9,348 bases of DNA from Clostridiales bacterium (GTDB lineage Bacteria; Bacillota; Clostridia; Lachnospirales; Lachnospiraceae). Positions 1 through 5,938 of this stretch are shown here, in pieces; the first letter of the stretch is position 1; the number at the start of each line of letters is the position of its first letter. Below the pieces are notes generated by a model. The model worked only from the letters and a program-made list of their open reading frames with translations. It was not told the origin of the DNA and did no database searches. A program made the position numbers and the translations under genes. The stretch covers positions 1-9,348 of the forward strand of contig JAJBVF010000276.1 in assembly GCA_020859965.1 (NCBI GenBank), read 5' to 3'.

Positions 1-40
1 CTTCCCAGTCATTTCGCAATTCCCTTTCACTTCTGGTCAT
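1..40 (-). CDS. Start of an unidentified gene, cut by the window edge
   Basis: An ATG at 40..38 opens a frame of 13 codons (MTRSERELRNDWE) that runs off the left edge without a stop. A GGAGG at 55..51 lies 10 nt upstream, a little long but usable. The gene would start 29 nt after the transpeptidase stop, so it is probably co-transcribed with it. A nearer ATG at 44..42 stops after five codons and is rejected. The visible residues are charged and hydrophilic, with no signal peptide. They are too few to name a family. Confidence 0.5.
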   Translation of the reverse strand, partial: MTRSERELRNDWE

Positions 41-69
41 ACATTGTCCGCCTCCAATGTCTCTTCTTC

Positions 70-1368
70 TCAGTCGTAAACAACAACAGGCGTTCCCACC
101 GATACTGTATTAAAAATAGTCTCTGCCGCCGTGTACGGTGTATTGACGCAACCATGCGACCCATTGGTCAGGTAGATCGTCCCTCCAAACGCAGAGCGTG
201 ACGTCAGATCGTGAATGCCCACATTTCCATTAAATGGCATCCAGTAGCTTACCGGTGTAGCGTATCCCTCTCCCCTCAGAGTGGCATTGCGCCGTTTCCC
301 GTCAATTGCCCATACCCCATTCGATGGTGTGGCATTTCCTTTATTTGGATTGCCGGTCACCACAGGCGTGTCTACAACGAGTTCACCGTCCGCATAGCAC
401 CACATCTCCTGTAGAGAAATACAGATCTCTACATAGGTATCTCCAATATCATTTGTATCTCTGCTCATCGCCGTATGCGTATATACCGGCTCCATCGTGC
501 CCTGATAGCCATCCTCCAGAGCATTCAGTAATTCGATCAGCGTCGATTCCTGATCCATCTCCCAACCATAGTCCCCTCCTTCAAGGGTAAGCGTTTCGCC
601 GCCTGTGGTCGTAAATTCGTGCTCTTTTTCATAAGTGTCATACTTTTCGGCCAGCTCTTCCACATAATCTTCGACAGCAAATTCATCAATCACAAAACTG
701 CCGTCCACCGCAGTGGTAATCCATTCCTGTATAACAGGAGCTGACACTGCCTCTTCCCGATCGCCGAAGTCAAAGGTAATGTATGCGGAAGCAAGTGCGT
801 TCAGTTCTTCCAGATCGCTGTTCAGTTCTTCATCATCTTCGTAGATCTCCGGCGTGAGATAACATCCCTTTTCCTCCAGAGAAATGCGTTCCACTCCCGC
901 ATCCAGCGCCTCAAGCACAATTTCCAGCGTTTTCTCATAATCCAGCGTATTTCCTTCCACCTCGCTGACTATGATAAATCCATCATCCGTCACTTCGATA
1001 TAGGCATCCTCCGGCTCAGTGACCAGCGATTCATCCATACAATCCAATGCATCGAGCGTAGCTTCAGCGCCGTCCTGATCATAAGAAAATGTCACAGAGG
1101 TAAGTGCCGTATGCTCCTTTTTGATCATCAGCGGCCAGATGTAAGAGCGCTGGGCGCGCAGCAGCTGGTCAATCGCTCCATTGTCCACATAGGTCAGGCC
1201 AATATCGTCGGCCGTAATCGTCTCAGTCTCACCGCCACGTTCTTCAACAGAAAGCACGTATTCCCCCAGTCTTTCGCTGACCAGTTCCTTTGCTTCTTCC
1301 GCGGTAGTCCCGCTGCAGTCAATTCCATAAATCAGTGTATTGTCATAAAAATATTCACTGTAATGCAC
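70..1368 (-). CDS. C-terminal part of the split gene: peptidoglycan-binding and YkuD catalytic region
   Basis: This is the largest piece of the interrupted gene that begins with a conventional start codon (GTG at 1368, 432 residues). Near its C-terminus it has the YkuD signature: GIHD with its conserved His, then SHGCVN with the presumed nucleophile Cys407 (codon at 150..148). The N-terminal 300 or so residues contain two stretches of the type seen in the peptidoglycan-binding domain that precedes YkuD in Firmicutes proteins. The GTG is probably not a true start: it falls at the end of the membrane segment, and the nearest GGAGG (in the codons for Ala-Gly-Gly) is about 25 nt upstream. The open frame extends back to 1650. 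If translated only from here, the enzyme would have neither anchor nor export signal and should be inactive in its normal role. Confidence 0.7.
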   Translation of the reverse strand: MHYSEYFYDNTLIYGIDCSGTTAEEAKELVSERLGEYVLSVEERGGETETITADDIGLTYVDNGAIDQLLRAQRSYIWPLMIKKEHTALTSVTFSYDQDGAEATLDALDCMDESLVTEPEDAYIEVTDDGFIIVSEVEGNTLDYEKTLEIVLEALDAGVERISLEEKGCYLTPEIYEDDEELNSDLEELNALASAYITFDFGDREEAVSAPVIQEWITTAVDGSFVIDEFAVEDYVEELAEKYDTYEKEHEFTTTGGETLTLEGGDYGWEMDQESTLIELLNALEDGYQGTMEPVYTHTAMSRDTNDIGDTYVEICISLQEMWCYADGELVVDTPVVTGNPNKGNATPSNGVWAIDGKRRNATLRGEGYATPVSYWMPFNGNVGIHDLTSRSAFGGTIYLTNGSHGCVNTPYTAAETIFNTVSVGTPVVVYD

Positions 1369-1650
1369 CGCTACTGCTATATATGCCGTAAGACCTCCAG
1401 CGAAAAGAACAAATAAAATCCATGGCCATTTGCGGCTTTTTGGTCTTTTCTGCTTTGAGGGGGTTTCGGCTGCAGCAAGCCGTTCTGCCCCGACCAGCTT
1501 TCCCGGTCTCTCTTGTTTTTCCGGCTCAACTGCCTTTCCCTTTTTCTCCGGTTCGTCTATCCTTCCCGGCTCGACAATCTTCTCCGGCTCTGCCTGGTTT
1601 CTTCGTTCCTCTGATTCGTCTGTCCTTCCCGGCTTGCCTGCTTTACCCGA

Positions 1651-1980
1651 TTAAGCCTGCTTTCCTGAACTGGCATTCTTCTCCGGCTCCGCCTTTTCAT
1701 CCGGTTTCTCAACCGCAGATTTCTTTGGTTCAGATGAGTTCTCTGAGTCTGCCTGCTTCTTTGGAACCGTCGGATTTTCCTGAACGGATGTTTTTTTTTC
1801 TTCCAGACTCCATTGCTCCGGCAAAACTTCCGTAGCCTGATACGGAGCCGACACCTCCTCTAAAGCTTTTTTTAATTCTTCCGCCATCCTGCGCGATATG
1901 GCTTCCTCATCCTCTTCTGTGTCAGGTTCTGTCAACCCTAAAACATGCCATGGATGTAGCTTTTGCTCTTCTGAATCCAT
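1651..1980 (-). CDS. N-terminal cytoplasmic tail fragment of the split L,D-transpeptidase
   Basis: Translation from the ATG at 1980 gives a 109-residue peptide ending at the TAA. The ATG is preceded by GGGGAG at 8 nt and by a good promoter, so this piece is probably made. It begins MDSEEQKLHPWHVLGL and turns into a low-complexity segment of Lys, Glu, Pro and Ser with no membrane segment and no recognisable enzyme domain. The same composition continues in the same frame directly after the stop, which argues that it is the tail of the transpeptidase and not a separate small protein. An upstream TTG-type start at 2010 is possible but lacks support. Confidence 0.65.
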   Translation of the reverse strand: MDSEEQKLHPWHVLGLTEPDTEEDEEAISRRMAEELKKALEEVSAPYQATEVLPEQWSLEEKKTSVQENPTVPKKQADSENSSEPKKSAVEKPDEKAEPEKNASSGKQA

Positions 1981-2019
1981 GATCCTTTCTCCCCTTCTTT
2001 TCAGCAGCACTCAAAGAAG

Positions 2020-2048
2020 ATTATATACGATTTCAAATGGCTGTGCAA
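2020..2048 (-). promoter_or_regulatory. Promoter of the L,D-transpeptidase gene
   Basis: On the minus strand a perfect -10 box TATAAT (2025..2020) lies exactly 17 nt downstream of a weaker -35 box TTGCAC (2048..2043, three of six consensus bases). The predicted start of transcription, near 2013, leaves a leader of roughly 30 nt with the GGGGAG site at 1994..1989. This fits a housekeeping sigma factor and suggests that the gene can be transcribed independently of the upstream ABC module. Confidence 0.6.
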
Positions 2049-2082
2049 GAAAAACTCGCAGAAAAAACATTACGTCTCTGCG
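2048..2082 (-). terminator. Possible weak terminator after the DUF4340 gene
   Basis: On the minus strand CGCAGA (2082..2077) pairs with TCTGCG (2062..2057) around a 14-nt loop and is followed by AGTTTTTCTT. The stop codon of the DUF4340 gene (2072..2070) lies in the loop. The stem is only 6 bp, so termination may be partial. Its position just before a new promoter makes it plausible. Confidence 0.35.
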
Positions 2083-3164
2083 GCCAGGTCATAAGCAGAA
2101 TATTCAAGCAATGTGGAAATCACACTGGACGAAAGAGTGTGTACCTCTGTAGAACCATCCATCTGAACGTAATAGTCTCCGTTATCATCCGTATCTCCGA
2201 TCAGGAATGTCACTGAAAGTTCAATCGTCTCTGTCTCCGTCTCGCTTTCCGTCTCTTCCTCCTCATCCGCTGCTTCCGTAACTGTCTCAGTTTCTTCCTC
2301 CGTCTCGACTTCTTCTTCATAGGTGATCGTCAGCGTAACCGCTGGTTCATCAAGCCCATATTCTGAAAGATCCTCACAATTGTGGTCCAGATAATCTGTA
2401 TAATACAAACCCGCAAGAGTGCCTGTCAGGGTATTCGCAAGGTCCGCGTCCGCCTCAACGCCGTCCAGAAGCTCCTCTGCAGTGACTTCCGTATCCGTGT
2501 CCGCTTTGCTTACTCCTCTCACCATCCAGATGGCGTCTTCCAGATACAGTTCATATTCCTCTCCATCCGCAGTCTCCGCATAGATGCCCGTGATCATAGA
2601 TGCCTGGAGCGTGGGTATTTCCTCGCTCAACGCATAATCGTAAAGGTCATCGGAGAAAGAGGAACTCAATGCCGTGTCCACCGTATAAACCGTGGAAGTG
2701 TCTTCATTGAGCATCAGGTAATCATTTCCTGTCGAATCATTGTTGTCGCCAATGATAATAACAGTTTCTTCTCCATCCGAATCCGTCAGCGTAATTGTAT
2801 TCTGCGGTTCGTCAAATCCGTACTCCGATGTATCTTCAATCTCTGTCAGCGTTCGCACCGACTTCAATTCCGCCAGTTCATCCAAAGGAGCAAGCAGCGC
2901 AGAAGAATCCACCGGAAATGTCTCGTCATCATCCTTCTGCCAGGTATCCTCATCCTGCAGCGTAAAGGATACCTCTTCTCCGTCTATCATAAACGAAATT
3001 GCCGTGATGGAGGACGAATCCACCTCAAGAATCGTCTCGCCCTCCGCCGCTTCCTCTTCTGCTTCCTCTGTCTTCTGGTTATAAATCCGCAAGCCGAAGT
3101 AAATACCCAAGAGAAGGCAGATCACTACTACACCACCTATCAGTTTAAAACTTTTTTTCTTCAT
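2070..3164 (-). CDS. Membrane-anchored DUF4340-type protein, last gene of the gliding-type ABC module
   Basis: This 364-residue protein has a basic N-terminus (MKKKSFK), one membrane segment at about residues 8-28, and a large, very acidic external part. It has two copies of a DUF4340-like unit, at about 114-178 and 268-360. Each copy has EYG-x-DEP, a beta strand with T-x-T, an IGD motif, a D-Y segment, a V-x-T strand and a Y-x-L end. The second copy is split by an insertion at about 282-314 made almost wholly of Glu, Thr, Ser and Val. DUF4340 proteins are known as neighbours of GldG-type proteins and ABC transporters; their biochemical role is not established. The ATG at 3164 has GGAG at 3177..3174 with a 9-nt spacer and is preferred to the TTG at 3179. 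The gene sits 190 bp after the GldG-like gene. Confidence 0.85.
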   Translation of the reverse strand: MKKKSFKLIGGVVVICLLLGIYFGLRIYNQKTEEAEEEAAEGETILEVDSSSITAISFMIDGEEVSFTLQDEDTWQKDDDETFPVDSSALLAPLDELAELKSVRTLTEIEDTSEYGFDEPQNTITLTDSDGEETVIIIGDNNDSTGNDYLMLNEDTSTVYTVDTALSSSFSDDLYDYALSEEIPTLQASMITGIYAETADGEEYELYLEDAIWMVRGVSKADTDTEVTAEELLDGVEADADLANTLTGTLAGLYYTDYLDHNCEDLSEYGLDEPAVTLTITYEEEVETEEETETVTEAADEEEETESETETETIELSVTFLIGDTDDNGDYYVQMDGSTEVHTLSSSVISTLLEYSAYDLAAET

Positions 3165-3354
3165 TTTCAGACGCTCCAACCGTTCTATTCTTTGTAAACT
3201 CTCATGCCTGCTTTGCAGGCGCCACTAAATATAAAAGTCTAATATCCTTGTTCTTAGCCATGCAAGCATGGCACGATTTGTTCCGATTCGCCCGCGAATC
3301 GAGGACGCAGACCTGTCTATAGACGACACTTTTATAGTAAATTCCGAAGTAATT
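3165..3354 (-). repeat. Hairpin-rich intergenic element between the GldG-like and DUF4340 genes
   Basis: This 190-bp gap holds no supportable gene but several perfect inverted repeats. They are GCCTGC/GCAGGC with a 3-nt loop (3206-3220), GCCATGC/GCATGGC with a 2-nt loop (3257-3272), CGATTCGC/GCGAATCG with a 2-nt loop (3284-3301), and the palindrome GTCTATAGAC (3315-3324). None is followed by a U-tract in either direction, so they do not look like terminators. Such a run of unrelated short stems inside an otherwise tight operon suggests an interspersed palindromic element, or an RNA-processing or stability region that sets different levels for the genes on either side. That reading is inference; the stems are directly visible. 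Confidence 0.5.
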
Positions 3355-5052
3355 CTAACGTTTTCTGCGGCTGAGCCAGATGCCAAGACCCATGATCAGA
3401 ATCACACCAGGAATAATCGCTATTGTTACGATGCTCCAGAAGCTGCTGGACGCAGACGTCAGCGTCAGATAATCCAAAGTGGTACTCTTGGACGGAACGG
3501 ATACCGAGCTTTCCTGATTGCAGGCCCAGCTTAACGTATTTACAAAAAGCTGATAATTGCCGCCGGATACCATCGAATTCGCGGAATCATCCACAAGTGC
3601 GGAGGAAGTAAACACCGCCACTCTGGTCTCGGCTGTATCTGTCTCTTCCTCTTCTGTTTCTGATTCTGCCTCCCCGCTCTCTTCCTCCGTTTCTGATTCT
3701 GCTTCTTCCGTCTCTTCTTCTGTTTCTTCCACCAGACCATCAAGCCAGGACTCCAGATCCGCCTCTTCATCCACTGATGCGGTCTCTTCCAGCAGTTCGT
3801 CGGTCAGTTCAACAGTCTCGGTGATCAGTACGCCGAGATCCAGCGGACCATCGATATCGCCATCCTCTTTCTCATAAGTCGACATATTCTCCACATCGAT
3901 CTTGGAATACGCGTCATCAGAAGTGGTGAGCACACTGCTGATCGTCAGGGTATCTCTTGCATCCTCTGCGGACTCAATTCCCTGTGCCGCGGCAAGCAGC
4001 ACATACGCGCTTCCTCCGGAAAGATCTTCCGATACATCCGTGCTGTTGATATCCGGCACCAGATAATACGGAAGCTGCACATAATAATTGCTGTTGCCTT
4101 CAATGACAACGCCTTCCACCAGTTCCGTCCCATAATAGTCCAGCACAGCTTCCAGATTGGTCAGCTCCGTCGTAAGATAATCGGTAATAATAATCGCGCT
4201 CCCGCCGCAGCGCAGATAATTGATGATTTTCTGTGCTTCCGCATCCGACAGATCGGAAGTCGGGGAACAGATCAGCAGGCAGTCCGCATCATCCGGCACC
4301 GCATCTGAAGTCACCAGATTCAGTTCCTCAATTTCGATATTTTCTTTTTCAATGGAAGATGTCAGCGTATCCGTCAGTTCCAGTTCTCCATGTCCGGTCA
4401 GTGTATACAGCTTAGGAAGGTCTTCCGTCGTCAACGCTGCAATCGCGCTGGTGATCTGTCCTTCCGCATCAAACCCGGATGTCGTATAGGAATAATACGT
4501 ATAGTCGAACTCATATTCGTACATATCATCATAGGAAATCACGCGGCTGTCATCCCCACACACGAGAATCACACTATTATCCGAAAGCGTTTCATCTGTA
4601 TACTGCGAAGTAAACTGCGGATACAATACAGGATCCTTCTCAACCAGCGTAGTATGCGAAGACAGATCTGCATAGCGTTCCAGAAGTCTGGATACGTTCG
4701 AATCCCGGTTGCTGTCCTCCAGAACATAATAGATTGTAATATCTTCCGTCAGATCTGCCACCATATCTTTTGTAGTGTCACTCAATACAGTCAGCTGCTG
4801 GCCGCTCAGGTCAATCTGGGTATATTGCGACGGAAGCTGCCCTGCGATCAGATTTATGATTACCACCGCTGCCACGACAATGACCGTCAGCGCAATACTG
4901 TAGGAACCGTGTTTCAACTGACGAAGGTTTTTCTTTGGTTTCAGGCTTCTCTTTTTTTCAGGCTGCCCGCCATCGGATTCAGGCACAGGCTGCACTGCCT
5001 GCACCTCGGCACGCTCTTCTTCGTGCGCTCCTTCATTCTTTTTCTGCCACAT
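3355..5052 (-). CDS. GldG-like ABC-associated membrane protein
   Basis: This protein has 565 residues. In order it has a charged cytoplasmic tail (1-50), a membrane segment (about 51-70), a long external domain, and a C-terminal membrane helix (about 538-560) ending in SRRKR. The external domain resembles the GldG / ABC-type uncharacterised transport domain: an early strand around residues 76-112 with ITIYYVL, the segment PKLYTLTGHGE at about 213-223, and a Rossmann-like DCLLICSPTSDLSDAE near 257-272. GldG pairs with an ABC ATPase and permease in gliding Bacteroidetes; in Firmicutes the substrate is unknown. An acidic insertion at 441-475 includes an 11-residue tandem repeat. The ATG at 5052 has GGAGGTG at 5067..5061 with an 8-nt spacer; a TTG directly before it (5055) is an alternative. 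The permease stop is 16 nt upstream, so the two are co-translated. It ends with TAG. Confidence 0.85.
   Translation of the reverse strand: MWQKKNEGAHEEERAEVQAVQPVPESDGGQPEKKRSLKPKKNLRQLKHGSYSIALTVIVVAAVVIINLIAGQLPSQYTQIDLSGQQLTVLSDTTKDMVADLTEDITIYYVLEDSNRDSNVSRLLERYADLSSHTTLVEKDPVLYPQFTSQYTDETLSDNSVILVCGDDSRVISYDDMYEYEFDYTYYSYTTSGFDAEGQITSAIAALTTEDLPKLYTLTGHGELELTDTLTSSIEKENIEIEELNLVTSDAVPDDADCLLICSPTSDLSDAEAQKIINYLRCGGSAIIITDYLTTELTNLEAVLDYYGTELVEGVVIEGNSNYYVQLPYYLVPDINSTDVSEDLSGGSAYVLLAAAQGIESAEDARDTLTISSVLTTSDDAYSKIDVENMSTYEKEDGDIDGPLDLGVLITETVELTDELLEETASVDEEADLESWLDGLVEETEEETEEAESETEEESGEAESETEEEETDTAETRVAVFTSSALVDDSANSMVSGGNYQLFVNTLSWACNQESSVSVPSKSTTLDYLTLTSASSSFWSIVTIAIIPGVILIMGLGIWLSRRKR
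3633..3738 (-). repeat. Acidic low-complexity repeat inside the GldG-like gene
   Basis: The segment encodes about 35 residues that are nearly all Glu, Thr, Ser, Ala or Gly. Within it EAESETEEESG is followed directly by EAESETEEEET, an 11-residue tandem repeat. At DNA level GTTTCTGATTCTGC occurs at 3656-3669 and again at 3689-3702 on the plus strand, a 33-bp period. In-frame repeats of this kind can gain or lose units by slippage. Confidence 0.75.
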
Positions 5053-5068
5053 CAACTTTCCACCTCCA

Positions 5069-5932
5069 TCAGCTCCAGCGTCTCTTCTGGATCGTTTCCA
5101 CTGTCAGGAACAGAAAAACCCCGATCACAGAAATATAATATACAAGGCCAGTTACATCAAAAATACCGCTGTAAAACTCTGAAAAATGCCCGGACAGGTC
5201 AAATACATCCAGAATATCCTGAATCAACCCCTCATAGGCACTGGCATTCGTCACATAGACAAGGATCAGCGCCGCTTCTCCTGCGATTCCGCATACCGCA
5301 GAGATCAGGACGTTTTTAATCATCATATAGATCAGCAGAGCAGCCAGCAGAACAAGCACAAGCAGCACATAAAAGGAGCCTGCCGCAGTCTCCGGGAAGA
5401 AAGAAGCAATTCCATCGATCACATAGCAGACAAACAGCACCAGAAAGGTAAGCACAGCCGCGATGACCTGGCTTTCCGTCAGAGAAGAAATAAACAGCCC
5501 GATCGCCAGAAAGCTGCAGCCCATCAGGAAAAACCCGAACATTGCCGTATAAGTCTCCGCAAAATAGACGGTGCCAAACTGTGCCATGATCAGTGGATAT
5601 ACAGAAAGGACCGCTACCGGAATCAGAAAAATGACCACAAGCGCCAGAAACTTGCCCATGACAATCTCAGTCACTGTGACAGGCGCGGTCAGCAGCAGCT
5701 GATCCGTTTTCTGCTTCTGCTCCTCAGCAAGCACCCGCATCGTCAGGATCGGCACCGCGATCAGAAATACAAACAGTACGCTTGAGAGGGTATAGGCGAA
5801 TTTCGGATATGCCGCCTGCAGGTTATACGCAGTAAAATAAATGCCGCAGACCAACAGCAAAAATGCCATAAACACAAAGCCCACCATCGACGTCAGAAGT
5901 CCTTTCACTTCTTTTTTAAAAATCGCTGTCAT
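5069..5932 (-). CDS. ABC-2 family permease of the gliding-type module
   Basis: This 287-residue hydrophobic protein has about six to seven membrane segments, at roughly 13-35, 46-65, 93-116, 127-149, 155-175, 185-228 and 260-279. Between the second and third lies E-E-Q-K-Q-K-T-D-Q-L-L-L-T-A-P-V, the cytoplasmic motif typical of GldF-like ABC-2 permeases. It contacts the ATPase. It should form the channel half of the transporter encoded with the ATPase just upstream. The ATG at 5932 is 6 nt after the ATPase stop. AAGGAG at 5947..5942 is part of the last Lys-Glu codons of the ATPase gene, so the two are translationally coupled. It ends with TGA, 16 nt before the GldG-like start. The family assignment is firm; the transported substrate is not known. 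Confidence 0.88.
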   Translation of the reverse strand: MTAIFKKEVKGLLTSMVGFVFMAFLLLVCGIYFTAYNLQAAYPKFAYTLSSVLFVFLIAVPILTMRVLAEEQKQKTDQLLLTAPVTVTEIVMGKFLALVVIFLIPVAVLSVYPLIMAQFGTVYFAETYTAMFGFFLMGCSFLAIGLFISSLTESQVIAAVLTFLVLFVCYVIDGIASFFPETAAGSFYVLLVLVLLAALLIYMMIKNVLISAVCGIAGEAALILVYVTNASAYEGLIQDILDVFDLSGHFSEFYSGIFDVTGLVYYISVIGVFLFLTVETIQKRRWS

Positions 5933-5938
5933 GTCCCG

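Larger units (their letters stand above)
70..1980 (-). pseudogene. L,D-transpeptidase gene interrupted by one in-frame TAA
   Basis: L,D-transpeptidases of the YkuD family cross-link peptidoglycan between diaminopimelate residues outside the membrane. The frame from the ATG at 1980 to the TGA at 72..70 has 636 codons and is open throughout except for TAA at 1653..1651 (codon 110). In order it encodes: a charged cytoplasmic tail rich in Glu, Lys and Pro with repeated PEK/EPG motifs (1369-1980); one membrane segment ending a Lys/Arg stretch (about 1363-1428); a long external region resembling the peptidoglycan-binding repeats found N-terminal to YkuD; and the YkuD domain with the SHGCVN motif. 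GGGGAG at 1994..1989, 8 nt before the ATG, supports the start. Between the TAA and the GTG at 1368 there is no in-frame ATG, GTG or TTG, so a restarted product would lack the anchor. Either a nonsense mutation, a sequence error or readthrough; the first two are likelier. Confidence 0.75.

Noticed and set aside
1422..1835. Plus-strand Pro/Ser/Phe-rich open frame
   Set aside because: It mirrors the Glu/Lys/Pro-rich tail of the transpeptidase on the minus strand; the repeats come from that coding sequence.
70..1980. Two independent genes rather than one broken gene at the left end
   Set aside because: The frame, composition and repeat motifs continue across the TAA, and the second part has no usable start before its membrane segment.
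2382..3197. Long plus-strand open frame opposite the DUF4340 gene (271 codons)
   Set aside because: It is antisense to a well-supported gene, has no family resemblance, is rich in Arg, Ile and Cys as expected of a shadow, and lacks a convincing ribosome site.
3225..3269. Fourteen-codon minus-strand open frame (MLAWLRTRILDFYI) within the hairpin region
   Set aside because: Its ATG lies in a perfect hairpin, there is no ribosome site, and it is short enough to arise by chance.
3165..3354. Riboswitch or T-box leader in the 190-bp gap
   Set aside because: No conserved core motif of a known class and no terminator/antiterminator pair are visible; the stems are simple separate hairpins.
3331..3357. 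TATAAA with TTAGAA 16 nt upstream on the minus strand, a possible promoter for the DUF4340 gene
   Set aside because: The -35 match is only three of six bases in an AT-rich stretch right after the GldG-like stop; not strong enough to call.
4390..5319. Long plus-strand open frame opposite the GldG-like and permease genes (309 codons)
   Set aside because: It spans two real genes and their junction on the other strand, with shadow-like composition and no recognisable domain.
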